From Ailurus styani (Eukaryota > Chordata > Mammalia > Carnivora > Ailuridae), in contig LNAC01000780.1 of the NCBI GenBank assembly GCA_002007465.1, positions 310,001 through 374,000 on the forward strand: a stretch of DNA of 64,000 nucleotides, given 5' to 3'. Numbering within the stretch: the first letter of the stretch is position 1; each line of letters starts with the position of its first letter. The notes under the pieces were generated by a model. That model searched no databases. It was given only the letters and a program-made list of their open reading frames with translations, and was not told where the DNA came from. The position numbers were made by a program, and so were the translations under genes. Below, piece by piece: positions 20,536-32,595 of the stretch.

Positions 20536-22424
20536 CTCCATTACTCATGTCCCTTCCTCCACCACACACCATCTCACAAAAGCTTCATTCTCTTGTAATG
20601 CTTGATTCAATACATGGTCACTGCATGACCAGATTAAGAAGGGCAGCACGCCCCCCCCCCCAAAAAGTCCATAGAACCCACCCCAGTCCAGGAAGCCTGG
20701 GTTTTTCTTGCTCTGTCCACTGTGTGACCTTGAATTCTTCCTGTGGTTTGTCTATCTTATTATATCTAAAACATTCATTTCAATAACTGGATTGTCTCTA
20801 ATATCTTTTTGACTCTAACATCCTATGATTCCTTTATATAAGTAGATGATGCTATTTGAATAAATTAAAATATTGGAAATCAAGACACGATCCTTTCAAA
20901 CTCTTTCCGTAATATCCCTCCCTCGGAGAACACAATTTCCAGACCCCAGTGTTGTCATCACCGCAGACATTACTGCTCTAACAAAGCCATTTCGTTCACC
21001 TTTAGAATTTAAAACCCGTCCACCACAAGTGCATTTCAAAAATCACTCACAGGCAAAGGTTAAAAAGTGGCTGCCGCATATAATGAATTTCTGAAGAGTA
21101 TTCAGTCCCTGATCCTACCAATACAGGCACTGCTTCTCAACAATAAAGGGACAAAAATGATTGGAAGCAGAGTCCTTAAAACACACACCACACATTCATC
21201 CTTCATCTTTGCAGCGGTCCTACTGCAATTGAACAGGAGCATCTCATGCTTAAAGGAAACTCATGTAGCCTCTTCGTTCAGACTGGATCTTAAGGAGAGG
21301 AAACAATAGCTGTTAGGGTGTCAGCCGGAGCCCTCGCTGGAGCTCCTCATCGCTAAGGCATACAGGTGCCCTGTGGGCCATTCTCTGCGAAGGAGGAAAT
21401 TTAGGGCAGCTGTTTTTCTTTTATCCCTCATACAGTTCCCACAGTCAACTGAGCCATTTTCAATTTTCTTAGTCCTGAGTTTCTATGGCATTAGCATCTT
21501 CTATCTCTATGTTCATTATCCTCTTTGACGAAGTTTCCAGAGAAGATTGTTTCACTGCAGTTCTTACAGTGTTTTCTCTGAAGATACTGTTGAAGAAACT
21601 GATGCTCCAAAAGGAGCAAAGGGAAGCTATAACTTGAATGTGGTAGAATTTGTATTAAACACACCAGCAACAATATACTACATGTATTTTATAGCCATAT
21701 TTATGAACAAAAATTCATTGAAATATATCTGGAAGGAGATACAACAAACTGATCACTGTAGTTCCCTCTAAGGAGTGAAGTAAGTAGCTAGGACATGGGT
21801 AAAGGGGACAGGAAAGAATGGGATATCAGCAGTCTCCAATGTCTTAACATTTTAGCAAAAACGAAAAAAAAATTAACCCTAAAATAAAATAATTAAGTTA
21901 AAAGAAAATGAAAAGCATGTATACTAGTCTCCTTTCCTCACCATAGTTGGGATGGTCCTTTGATTTCTGCAGCACTGATGCCCAGGGAGAAATTTGCGCA
22001 GCTGTCTGCAATTTGGGGCATGGGGTTATCCTCCTCTCACCCTCTGCCTGGAAAGTCAGACTGGCAACTTTAAAGAAAGTCCAATGACAATCTTACTTCA
22101 CATCCAATATAATAAAACATAAACAGGACAGATTCAGAATTGAATTGAGCAGAAGTCATGAAATGTCTTGTTTTCACCACCCTGTCCTTGATCCTCCCAG
22201 TGAGGACTTCTTCTTGTCTAGGCATCTGGATTTCCTGAAGATGCATGTGTTCCTTTCTATCACATTTAACACTGTCTCTGACCCTCATACTCTAATGCTG
22301 GTCTTTGTAATCCTTCCTAACAACATCAAGTCCACATGGCCACTCAATATGGGGTAACGGCCATTCCCTCAGCCATCTCTTCCAATCTTATGACTCAGTA
22401 GACCTTTTCAGCTCAGAGTGCCAA
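20536..22424. other. Largely unique block
   Basis: Repeat-free between about 20,860 and 21,640, with several CpGs; candidate constrained DNA. Frames at 20,502-20,786, 20,873-21,094 and 21,067-21,309 are short and unrecognised. The piece at 21,720-21,840 may be an old L1 3' trace. Confidence 0.35.
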
Positions 22425-22593
22425 TATGGCAAACAAGTGTATCACAACAATTCTACAGTGCTCATCACTGCTAATGGGAAAACACCTAACATATTCCTCC
22501 TGAGGTTAGAAAGACTAAATTGTCCATTATCGCCAATTCTATTCAACGTCATGCTGTGGTCATAGCCAGAGAAATAAGGCAAGAATAAAAATT

Positions 22594-22610
<17 letters not shown>
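22425..22610 (+). mobile_element. Old L1 ORF2 fragment (left part, host element)
   Basis: Matches L1 ORF2 around the reverse-transcriptase region: CTAATGGGAAAAC, TTCTATTCAACGTCATG, ATAGCCAGAGAAATAAGGC. It breaks off at AATAAAAATTAAAA, where a second L1 begins. Its continuation is found at 23,306-23,640. Confidence 0.75.

Positions 22611-22631
<21 letters not shown>
22597..22631 (+). repeat. (AC)n microsatellite
   Basis: About 17 AC units at the left edge of the inserted L1. Confidence 0.97.
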
Positions 22632-22635
<4 letters not shown>

Positions 22636-23305
22636 ACCCCGAAAATAATCCAATTTAAAGATGGGCAGAAGACCTAAATAGACATTTTTCCAAAGACATA
22701 CAAATGGCCACAGGTATATGAGAAAACGCTCAATATTACTAATCCTCAGGGAAAGGGAAATGCAAATCAAAACCACAGTGAAATATCACTTCACACCTGT
22801 CAGAATGACTAAGATCAAAAATACAAGCAACAACAAGTGAGGATGTTGAGAAAAAGGAAGCCCTGTGCTCTGTTGGTGGGAATGCAAACTGGTGGACTCA
22901 CTGTGGAAGACAGTACAGAGGTTCCTCAAAAAATTAAAAACAGAATTACCATATGATCCAGTAATTCCACTATTGAGTATTTGTCCAAAAAAACCAGAAA
23001 CACTAATTCAAAAAGATATATCCACCCCTATGTTTATTGCAGCATTATTTACAATAACCAAGATATGGAAGCAACCCATATGTCAATCCATTGATGAACA
23101 GATAAATAAGACAAACAGTAGAACAGACTCTGGTGGTTGCCAGAGGGGAGGTGAGTGGGGTGGGTGAAATACCTTAAGGGGTTTAAGAGGACACTTACTG
23201 TGATGAGCACAAAGTAATGTATAGAATTGTTGAATCACTATATTATACACCTGAAACTAACATAACACTGTATGTTAATATACTTAAGTTAAAAAAAGAA
23301 ATAAA
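22632..23305 (+). mobile_element. 5'-truncated L1 3' end inserted in an older L1
   Basis: C-terminal ORF2 plus 3' UTR, with blocks for AAGATGGGCAGAAGACC, CAAATCAAAACCACAGTG and GTGGGAATGCAAACTGG. A frame at 22,865-23,167 still reads LPYDPVIPLLSI. It ends in AAGTTAAAAAAAG. AAGAATAAAAATTAAAA before it and AAGAAATAAAAATCAAA after it look like a degraded target duplication. Confidence 0.85.
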
Positions 23306-23640
23306 AATCAAACCATAAAGATTTTTTAAAAATAAACTAATATATGATTATTTTAGAAGATATGATATTGTATGTACACTAATCTAGAAACTAATCTACA
23401 GATGAATTACTGACATTAGATGTTAGCAATGGTTCTAGATATAAAATCAGCAGACAGAAATGGTTACATTTCCATAAGCAATGAAAAAGATATTATAAAT
23501 ATTTTTAAAGGTACCATTTACATTAGAATCAAAACTATAAAGCACCTAGGGAAAAAATTTAATAAGATTTTATAAGCCCAAGGAGAAAACTACAAACAGA
23601 AAATGAAGGACATTTATTATTTTTAAGTGATCCATAGGGT
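23306..23640 (+). mobile_element. Old L1 ORF2 fragment (right part, host element)
   Basis: Contains sequence that normally lies upstream of that in the preceding L1: AGATATGATATTGTATG, TATAAAATCAGCAGACAG, ACATTTCCATAAGCAATG, AAAGCACCTAGGG. Order and direction fit it being the continuation of 22,425-22,610. Confidence 0.7.
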
Positions 23641-24550
23641 AATTGTGATTGTATAATGCTTAAGAAAAAGAGGTTTCAGAGGTGAGAATGAAAATAATAT
23701 TTTTCAAATAATAGGAATGTCATGGGAATCATCTACTGGTTAAATCTTATACAGTTTTTGCATAAGCATCTCAAAAATTTCAAGTAAAAAAACAAAAACA
23801 CAAGCTATTTACCTAAAACAGTTTGTGAATAATTAATAAAAATAATAGAAAATCTGTATAAAATAAGGTGATAAACCAAACAAGCCAGACAGCAAAGATA
23901 TCTACTTTATTGTAGATCCATCACCATATGGGACAAACATTAATCAGTTGGAAATCATTTGAACTCTAATTATTTAAGTACAAATGGCATAGCAAAAAAC
24001 AAACTCTGAGCATAGTTTCTACATTTTCCATCAGTTGAAAAGTTTCTGTCTGTAAGTTTATTCAACAACATGAAATAAGTTCTACACAAGTGTAACCTGT
24101 TGTGGACTAATAATAATCACAGGAAAATACACCGTAACACAGGTTACAGGGCTGCAACCTCTTCCTATGTCTGCAGGCAGCCCATTCTTTGAGCCTGTGT
24201 GGCGAAAGCCACGTGCACAGTCCCTGATATGTTTGACCTCTCTGGTATTCCGCAGCAGTTACTCTTTTTCTTTTCAGATTGTCTTTTATGTGGAGTATTT
24301 TAAATATGTGTACCAAGGTGGTGTTTCCTTTAAGTAATCTAAGAAATGTCATGAGATGCCTTGCCCACTATAAACCTGTTCAATCCTGCAACAGGAGTGG
24401 AGTGCCATTTTACAGATTTGAATATAGATTTTTCAAAGATTCAGCAGAGAAGCTCAGATGCAAAGGAGATGTCAAAGAGTTTGTTAAATGTTGATAAAGG
24501 CCAAATGTGTCATTTTAACAATTTGGGAAAGTATTTTGTGATATTTCAAT
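23641..24550. other. Unique sequence, nothing assigned
   Basis: AT-rich first half. 24,140-24,480 is repeat-free and slightly less AT-rich. No gene supported. Confidence 0.4.
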
Positions 24551-24567
24551 AAAACAAGTGATAAAGA

Positions 24568-24781
24568 GGGGTGCCTGGATGGCTCAGTCGGTTAAATGTC
24601 TGCCTTCAGCTCAGGTCATGATCCCAGGGTCCTAGGGTAGAGCCCTGTGGGGTGGGGGGCAGGGATGGGGAACCTCCCTGCTCAGTGGGGAGCCTGCTTC
24701 TCTCTCTGCCCCTCCCCCCTGACCTCATCGTGTTCTCTCTCTCAAACAAATAAAATCTTTAAAAATAAAATAAGAAAAAAA
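24568..24781 (+). mobile_element. CanSINE, older caniform subfamily
   Basis: Head GGGGTGCCTGGATGGCTCAG with GGTTAAATGTCTGCC. It has a locally expanded G-rich segment (24,648-24,670). Target duplication AAAACAAG(T/C)GATAAAGA at 24,551-24,567 and 24,782-24,798. Confidence 0.94.
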
Positions 24782-24798
24782 AAAACAAGCGATAAAGA

Positions 24799-27689
24799 AT
24801 GCTGTGTTACAGCCCAAAATGGGTATTTCTTGTCATCTTTAGATTTATTTTAAAAAAAACTGAAAGGAAATTTTGATAAAGTATTAATGAAATGTACAAC
24901 AAAGGTGATAAAGATGAATGAAGGAACCAATAAAAATGATTCTTAAATTGTACATCAAGAAGCAAGGAGTAGCGAAAAATGTTTTAGATTATACCAAGAG
25001 CACTAAATGACTAAGAGAAAGACATAAATTTCAGATAAAAGTAAGAAATGGATTCTTGGATAGCTTGAAAATGAAATTAATAAATAAGTGAAATATCTGA
25101 ACCCATATTAAAAATTTTAAATTTCTTACCAGTTTGATACAAAATACATCAACTAAGGTAATATAAAACTAATAATACACCACTACAATCTAATATCAAC
25201 AATAACTGGTTAATGGACCATTAATTTAAAGAGTATTTAAGATTAGTCACTGCCCAAGAAAATTTGAACTGCTCTGAGATTTTATAGCTTATATTAAAAA
25301 AAAAAAAAAAGAAAAAAACTTGGGCAATTTACCAAAATGTCCCAAATTTGAAAACAATCCTAAAAATGTACATGACGTTACCCATAACAAGGTATGAAAC
25401 CTAGTTTTTCCAGCCATCGGTAATAAAATAAATTTCTATCACCCATGCTAGAGTACAGGCTAAATCATATTTATGTTGTCTATTTAAAGTCATTGTCATA
25501 AAAAGAGGCTATCAAAGCAGCCCAAAAAAATGTAGGGGATAAAAAGATTCTATTGAGGTGAGGTCTTTAATAAATCTAAAAAATCTTATTTTTCTAAATT
25601 TTATAGTATTTGTGATATTGGTCAGCTTTTTAAATTTAGAATTTGTTGCAACTCATTTTCTCTTCCAAATGAATACTCAACGTTTGTACCTAATTATGTA
25701 TTTTAATTGTTTTTTTCCTTTCAATGAACACCCCACCCCAAATTGTAAAAACTTTAGTCCCCACAAAACCTAGACGCACCAGCCCCCAGATGAAGTAAAA
25801 GATGGAACTTCAAATCCCAGTATCAGCAGGCTTACGGTGACAATTCCTTAGGGTTTTTTTTAACCTCTTCACAGCTGGAAACCAGGACACCGGTCCTAGA
25901 GTCCCCTGGGAGCCAGGTGACGTATTTCTGATTCACTCATCCTGAGGTTGTAGCATTCTGGAGTCCTAGCTCTCTGGCAGATGATCTCCTCTTAGACTCT
26001 CCAACATGAGTGGTCACTGGGCTTCTCTCTCTTTTCCACTCAGCAAGTTCCAATTACTATCACCTTGCCAAATTCAGCAAAACTGGTAGAGCAACAGCCA
26101 GGAGGTTTGGTGCTCTGCTGACCTCCCAAGGTTGCCGCCATGAACGAGACTTGGATTTAGCAATGCCTTACTATCTTGTCCCTCTTAGATGCTTCAAAAA
26201 TGTTTTTGTTTTTGGGTTTTTTTTTTTACATTTTTTATCTTGGATTTCTAATTGATTTTAGTGGGTGGTTAATCTGAATTATTAGTAAGCCATAGCCCTA
26301 AACACAGAAGCTTATTTACCCATTTATGCCAGATTTAGAAAAGTCCTATATTCTGTCAGACATACTTTGTTTTTTTAAAAAAATAATAAGTTTATTTAGA
26401 TCACACATAAATTTTTAATTTAAAAACCCACACAATTATTTTAAGCAAATCAAATGGGTGTCCTCACACACGCTCCTAATTCTATGCTTTTTTCACATTT
26501 TTGAAGCCATAGGCTAGCTAACATTTTGAATTATGCTTTCTTTTTTGCTTTTGCTCTCACCATTTTATCGTAAGCATTTTCTCCCATCATTAAAAATGCT
26601 TGATGAACATTTTAGTTGGCTGTGTAATAAAAGTATATGTGCTCCTCTAAATTATACAGTACTAATGTGTGCAATTTAGTTAATTAAAGAATAGGATCGA
26701 GAATAAATAAAACATACATATGCTACATCTAGACTTTCATGCCATGAAATTCAATGCTATGGGGCAAGTTCACTGCCCAGACCGAAATGCTTCTTAGGGG
26801 AACATTTGGTTCCCAAACATTGGTTTGGGGACAGTGCCCTCCCTGCCCCCTCTCTGAGGCCAGGCAGCTTTGAACTGAGCGGATCCCAGTGGGCAGAGAA
26901 AATGAGTTTGCATTTCCTGATTAGCGGGACCCAGCCAGCTCTGAGGGCACATCTGAACAAGGGATAAATGAGGTGATGCTTGAACAATCAGAATTCAGTT
27001 TCCTCAGACACACATACTTCTTTAAATATCCCTTTTCTTTGAAGAATTCCTGCATGTATTTTCTAATATAGAAATATATGTTTGGGTTTTGGAGGGGAAA
27101 AAACACACACACACACACAAACAAAGCATAAGTTTTTCTCACCCACCACTCCCAAATCCCACTGAAATGAGCAAAAAGGTACAGAAAGGAATAAACCTGT
27201 TCCTGCTCTGATAAAAATAAAAGCAGGGATTGGAACGTATGAGTTGACTCAGACATGTTGATGAATTTCTATAGTCAAGAAAGGGGAGAGGAGGGTGTCA
27301 ACAGATTACAGGAAGCTGCAGGCAGGACACACAGAAAAGGCCACAGGGACTCAAGGGTTCTTCTACTGTCAACACCTCAAAGTATCCAACCTATGATCAA
27401 GATAAATAGAGGAGGGTGTATGACACCTAGGACATATATCCTGAACCCCCCACACATAGAGACTGACAATAGTTAATATCAGCGCCCACACTGAAGTCTA
27501 AAATCTCTTCTTTAATGAAATCACGTGATCTGCTTAAAGAGAGCCAGTGGTGTGGGTGCGGGTGTTGGTGCCACAGGGTGAAGCCCTGTTGGTTTTGACA
27601 CTGGGGGTGGGAGGATGGCTGCCTACGTGCTCCCTGTACATACACCCTGAAATAAAACCTACTGATTGGTATCCCCCAACACATATATA
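24799..27689. other. Unique AT-rich region
   Basis: The longest stretch without a repeat I can name. It contains an A-run (25,297-25,310), an (AC)n at 27,103-27,119, and a less AT-rich patch at 26,760-26,960. Frames at 25,558-25,773, 26,010-26,255, 26,757-27,256 and 27,427-27,684 are short and unrecognised. Confidence 0.4.
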
Positions 27690-28195
27690 GAGAACTACTG
27701 TCTGATTAGCTATTGCTCTTTAACAATTTAACCCAAAATGTTGAGATTTAACACATCAACCATTTTATTATGTCCCATAATAACTGGCTCCCTAATTCAG
27801 GCAGGACTCAACTGGACAATTTTTCTGACGTGACAGATATTGTGACATAGGCTGAGGTCACTTGGTGGTATCCAGACGGAGGATGGCTGGTCCAGAGGAC
27901 TCAAGATGGCTTCACTCATGTCTGGCATAGCTAGACGGCTAGGCTTTGCTGGGTAAGTCCTCTGGTGTGCCTACACATAACCTTTCCAACATGGATGTCT
28001 CAAAGTAATCAGACTTCTTATATAGTTGCTCACAGATCCCAGAGAGTGTGAAAGACAGAAAGAGGAAGCCTCCAGTGCCACAAGGCCTGAGCCAGGAACT
28101 GGCTCCTCATTACATCCACCATATTCTATTAGGCAAGCAGTCAGAGAGCCCCTCCAGATTCAAGGGGAGGGACCATACATCTCACCTCACACTCC
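27690..28195 (+). mobile_element. Ancient ERVL/MaLR-type LTR (MLT2-like)
   Basis: Starts TGATTAGCTATTGCTCTTTAACAATT. It continues through GGACTCAAGATGGCTTCACTC and a CCTGAGCCAGGAACTGG block, and ends near TTCAAGGGGAGGGACC. The order fits an MLT2-like LTR, but related families share these blocks, so family and orientation are tentative. Confidence 0.5.
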
Positions 28196-28269
28196 AGTGA
28201 GAAAGAGGGAGACAAAAATAAACAAAATAAACCTCTAAACTTATACTCTATAAGCAGGTGATTTGAGTT

Positions 28270-28690
28270 ATAAAGGAAAAACAGTTAAAGGGAGTAGAGA
28301 GTGTTAGGAAGGTGCGAGAATACTATTTACATAGGATGGTCATTGAAGTCTCCACTGCTTAGATGACTTTTGAGGGGAGACATTCAGGAAGTAAGGGGAC
28401 AACCACATGGATTTTGGCTTTTACTCTGAGCACAACAGGAGATCTTTAGAGGATTTTCAGTGAGGACAAACATGACCTGACTTGGATTTTGAAGAGATAA
28501 TCTTAGTGCTGTATGAAAAAGCAAAGAGGAGCTAAAGGAGAAAGTAGGGATACTAAAAGGCTATTTTGATAATCTAGTCAAGACATTGTGGTGGTTTAGA
28601 CCAGGATCATAGAGCAATGGATGTATCGAGTGGCTAAATCCGTAAAGATACTCTATGGATACAGATGTATCTACAAAATATCTTATTGGG
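28270..28690 (+). repeat. Unnamed ancient dispersed repeat, left part
   Basis: Blocks such as TTTTGGCTTTTACTCTGAG, GAGGATTTTCAGTGAGG, ACATGACCTGACTTGG and AAGGCTATTTTGATAATC fit a mammal-wide non-coding repeat that I recognise but cannot name. Its continuation appears at 29,910-30,440, after about 1.2 kb of later insertions. Confidence 0.5.
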
Positions 28691-28714
28691 CTCCTGGAAC
28701 CAATTCTAGTGTTT

Positions 28715-28722
28715 GTGTGTGT

Positions 28723-28766
<44 letters not shown>
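28715..28766 (+). repeat. (GT)n microsatellite
   Basis: About 26 GT units with a single AG interruption. Confidence 0.97.
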
Positions 28767-28768
<2 letters not shown>

Positions 28769-28799
28769 AGAGGTTTCAACAAGCAATTCTGACACCATC

Positions 28800-29440
28800 T
28801 ACCCCGAAATAACATTGGATTCCACAGGCAAAGGGCTCAGTCCCACAAGACCGCCCTCCACTTCAGATGCCAATCACAAAGCTAGCTTGTCACCTGTGCT
28901 TCTGACTGACTGCAAATCAGAGGTTCCCATGACCCATTCCTTGGGTTTGATTAATTTGCTAGGGCAGCTCACAGGAGTCAGGAAACCCATTTATTCACTG
29001 TATTACTGATTTATTACAAAGGATATTAAAGCCAGATGGGGAAGGTCCCCAACAAAGGAGCTTCTGTCCTCATAGAGCTTGGGGCCCCACATGGTGACAC
29101 ACGGATGCGTTCTAGTTCACCAACCTGGAAGTTCTCCAAACCCCATCTTTTTGGTTTTTTACTGAGGCGTGGATTTTTCACAGGCATGACTGATTAAATC
29201 ACAGGCTATTAGTGATTGAACAAATCTCCAGGCTGGCTCCCCTCCAGGATGTCAGGGGGTGGGACTGAAAGTTCTACTCCTCTAACCACCAAGATTGGTT
29301 CTCCAGGCAACCAGCCCCCATCCTTGGGTGAGTTCGGAAAGTCACCTCATTAACATAACAAACACCACCTTCCTCATTCTCATCGCTTAAAAAATCCCAA
29401 GGGTTTTACTTCTGTACCCAAAGCAGGGGTAAAGAATAAA
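28800..29440. repeat. Ancient interspersed repeat, family not named
   Basis: Contains GGAAACCCATTTATTCACTG, GGGGTGGGACTGAAAG and CAACCAGCCCCCATCC, a block order I recognise as recurrent in mammalian genomes, probably LTR-derived. Coding potential absent. Confidence 0.4.
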
Positions 29441-29519
29441 TATATATTTCTTATTATAAACATAAATCACAAAACATATTCTCAATGAATTAGGTTTTTT
29501 CATTGTGTACATCATAATA

Positions 29520-29905
29520 AATCTATAGTTTGTGAATTATTGTTACTCATAACCAATAATATTTCTTTTGTACTGAAGTATAACTTACATATATTAAAGT
29601 GTGCAAGTCTTAATTGAATCATCTGATTAATTTTCACATTTGTATATACTGTTGTTGTAACCTCCCCAAATCCCACCTCTCCCTTCTCTGTCAATATTCT
29701 CCCCAGAGATAACCACTATTCCAGCCCCTCTCACTATAGATTTGTCTGTTTATGCACTTCATACAAATGGAATAATATAAAATATATCCTTTTATGCCTG
29801 GCATATTTCACTTAGTATTATATCTGGAAGATTAATCCATGTTGTTCACATACACAGTGAGTTCATTCCTTTTCACTGAATATAGCATGATTTATTTATA
29901 AAGAT
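29520..29905 (-). mobile_element. Old L1 3' region, inverted
   Basis: In reverse this reads the end of L1 ORF2 and 3' UTR: CACAGTGAGTTCATTCCTTT, AATCCATGTTGTTCAC, ATACAAATGGAATAATATAA, TAACCACTATTCCAGCC. Diverged, ancient subfamily. Confidence 0.75.
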
Positions 29906-29909
29906 AGCT

Positions 29910-30440
29910 GATAGTTATTTGCTGATGGTTTGGAAATGGAGTTTGAAAGAAAGATTGGAATCATTTTTTAGGCTGAGCTTCTAGAAGTCTTGAAATTAAC
30001 ATGGGAAAGCTGTAGAAGGAGCAATTTTAGTTCAGTAAGGATGGGAAACAGCTCTGTTTGGGTCCCTTGAGACACACCTGTTAGATATCTAGTGATGAGA
30101 CTAAGGATGAAGTTGGCTATGTAAGTCTGAAGTTATGAGAGAAGTTGGAGCTGAAGAAATGAATTTGGGAGCCATGAGTGTATAGAGATGTTATTTAAGA
30201 CCTTGGGAATGAATAAAATCAATGAGAGAATGAAGATGGCTATCTGGCTGAGCTCCAAGCAATGTTGAGAGCTCAGGGAAAAGGAGGAACACATAAAAGA
30301 AACAGAAAAGGCATGGCCAACGAGGGAGAAAAAGAGTCAAGAGCTGTCCCAAAAGGAAAGTAGGAAAGCATTCTAGGGAGTGAACTGTGGCAAAGGCTAC
30401 TGAGGGGCAGTAGGGTGGGGCCGACATGTGAGGAGCTGCT
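29910..30440 (+). repeat. Unnamed ancient dispersed repeat, right part
   Basis: Continues the pattern of 28,270-28,690 (CACACCTGTTAGATATC, TGAATTTGGGAGCCATGAG, GCAAAGGCTACTGAGGGGC). It is homologous in order to 32,600-33,240, giving two copies in the window. Confidence 0.5.
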
Positions 30441-31056
30441 TCTTTGAAGGGCTAGAGAAAAAGCCTGATTGGATTCCTGTGGTTTCCACCCAGCAGCCAT
30501 GCACTATTCTTCTTTAGGAACAAGAACTCTGGTTTAATTTGGGGTAAAAGGCACACAACTGTATTTCCTAATCTTCCTTTCATCCCGGTGTGACCATATA
30601 TGACAAGTAAGTAGAAGTGTGTGGGGAATTTCTGGGAAGCTGACTGAAAAGAGGGTTGATTGAGCCAGGAGGCACTCTTCGCCCTTCTGCACTAGTCAGA
30701 TTTTTACTGTGATATTTCAATGACCTACAATATACATTCGATTTCATGCTTCTCAATCAGTACTGTGGCTGAGCTGAGCTGAGCTCACTGGACTTGGCTG
30801 ATAGAGGCTGCCCTCCAGGCCCTGGATCAGGTTCAGGGCTGCTTTGGATCCAGGCTGAGAAAAAATATGCTGTTCCTGTGGGAGGGGTGGGAACACTAAG
30901 AAGCTTAGAAATTTGCCACACCTCTTAATGCTTCCTAATGCTCAGAACCCACAAAGTCACTTCCATCTGTTGACCCCAAATTTACAAGATTGGGCCCAAA
31001 GTCAATAAAAGTTATTATTCTCCATCAACGGGGAACCATGGCAGGGGAGTGGAGAT
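30441..31056. other. Unique sequence, nothing assigned
   Basis: Contains a short GAGCT-based tandem (GAGCTGAGCTGAGCTGAGCT region near 30,770-30,786). No gene supported. Confidence 0.4.
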
Positions 31057-31077
31057 AAGAAAAACTTCATATATACT

Positions 31078-31294
31078 GGGCGCCTGGGTGGCTCAGTGGG
31101 TTAAAGCCTCTGCTTTCGGCTCAGGTCATGATCTCAGCGTCCTGGGATCGAGGCCCGCATCGGGCTCCCTGCTCAGCGGGGAGCCTGCTTCCCCCCCTCT
31201 CTCTCTGCCTGCCTCTCTGCCTCCTTGTGATCTCTCTCCCTCTGTGAAATAAATAAATAAAATCTTAAAAAAAAAAAAAAAAGAAAAAAAAAAA
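31078..31294 (+). mobile_element. Young CanSINE, mustelid-type, near consensus
   Basis: Head GGGCGCCTGGGTGGCTCAG, GGTTAAAGCCTCTGC box, AATCTT plus a long A tail. Perfect 17 bp target duplication AAGAAAAACTTCATATA at 31,057-31,073 and 31,295-31,311. One of the youngest-looking insertions here. Confidence 0.97.
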
Positions 31295-31311
31295 AAGAAA
31301 AACTTCATATA

Positions 31312-31985
31312 AATAATAATGACTACTACACCTTCTTGTATTCATACCTTCTAAGTACTAAAATCCAAAGTGATGGCTGGAGCACCAGCAGCCTCTGTGG
31401 GTCATGTGGCCTTGGAAGCACTAAGCCACATCTACCAAGATTAGAAAGAAGTGTTCCATTTGTCCATGGAGTCACCAAATTAAACTGACCAGACTAAATC
31501 TGACTTTATTTTATGTGAGGGAAAAGAAATAATCTCCATCTTTTAAATTTCCTTTTATGTTATATTTTCTATAATATGCACCCAAGCCTAATACTAACAG
31601 ACACAAGTGGGTGTCAGTAAGAATGGGAGGTGTATGAATAATACTTTCAATGAGGTTTTCTATACATAACAGAGATATGGATTACTAACAGAACAGGCAA
31701 AGGAGTAAAGGGAGTCTTTTCATTTTAAGTTGGAAAGTAATACAACATGTTATGTGATGATGACAAAATATAATAAGGAAAAAAGTTATTGATACAAGAG
31801 AGGGAAAATTATTAAAGCACTTATTATTCTTGAGTAAGCAAGAGAAGAAGGGAGCCAGTACTGAACTTGACAGAGGTGCATTTGTTTTGACTTAATCACA
31901 GAGCAATTCATACCCATTAGATAACTTAAACTGAATTCCATTAATTTTTTCCTGAGAGTTTTCCAGACAATTCCATATATTAAAA
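31312..31985. other. Unique AT-rich sequence
   Basis: No repeat or gene recognised. Confidence 0.45.
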
Positions 31986-32000
31986 ATGTTTTTTAATTTA

Positions 32001-32105
32001 ATTTTATTTTTTCAGTGTTCCAAGATTCATTGTTTATGCACCACACCCAGCGCTCCATGCAATACGTGCCTTCCTTAATACCCACTACCAGGCTCACCCA
32101 TTCAT
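32001..32105 (-). mobile_element. 5'-truncated L1 3' end, inverted
   Basis: Reverse of a carnivore L1 3' UTR: TTCAGTGTTCCAAGATTC, TTATGCACCACACCCAG, CCAGGCTCACCCATTC. Flanked by ATGTTTTT(T)AATTT at about 31,986-32,000 and 32,106-32,119, a good target duplication. The same L1 end occurs at 63,268-63,452. Confidence 0.9.
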
Positions 32106-32119
32106 GTTTTTAATTTTGT

Positions 32120-32595
32120 ATAAATAAGAATTGAGCCTTTCACAGACCTAACTCTTCCCCTCCCCAAATTGTTTCTCATTTTTAATTGGGAAGGGAAGTA
32201 CAGGAGAAATTTGCACTGCTTGAGAATATATGAAGGATTAAAAAATGGCCCAAACACCTAAATTAAAAGAAATAACTCAGTAAATAGCATAAATCATCTT
32301 GCCAAAAAAAATATGACAGAAAGCTGATAAAGCAAGTACAGAAAAATCCTTTTTTTCTAAGTCCCCCATTAAAATGGAATTTTTAAACCCACAGATGTTT
32401 AGAGGAGGTAAAAATATACTTCCTTGTTTGATGGAACTGCTACAATTCCAAATATATAAATCCACCCAAGGCATTAAAGTTTAAATTTTTTTTTCTCTCT
32501 CTAATGTGATTAGCATAGTGTTTTTACCTGAGTAAGGTATTGCTTTTCTCCCTTATTCTGCCAGATAAAGTGCAGCACTCTTTTAAATACATATT
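32120..32595. other. Unique AT-rich sequence
   Basis: No feature recognised. Confidence 0.45.

Noticed and set aside
22597..22631. CRISPR-like array candidates among microsatellites
   Set aside because: Simple dinucleotide tracts with no spacers, in a vertebrate genome.
28561..28815. Frame with a (TH)n peptide
   Set aside because: Translation of the (GT)n/(AC)n microsatellite.
31049..31252. Recurrent predicted peptide with a GAWVAQWVK motif (also at 55,140-55,334, 46,292-46,522, 63,168-63,374 and, in reverse, 1,983-2,231)
   Set aside because: It is the translation of the CanSINE head, repeated wherever a SINE lies; not a protein family.
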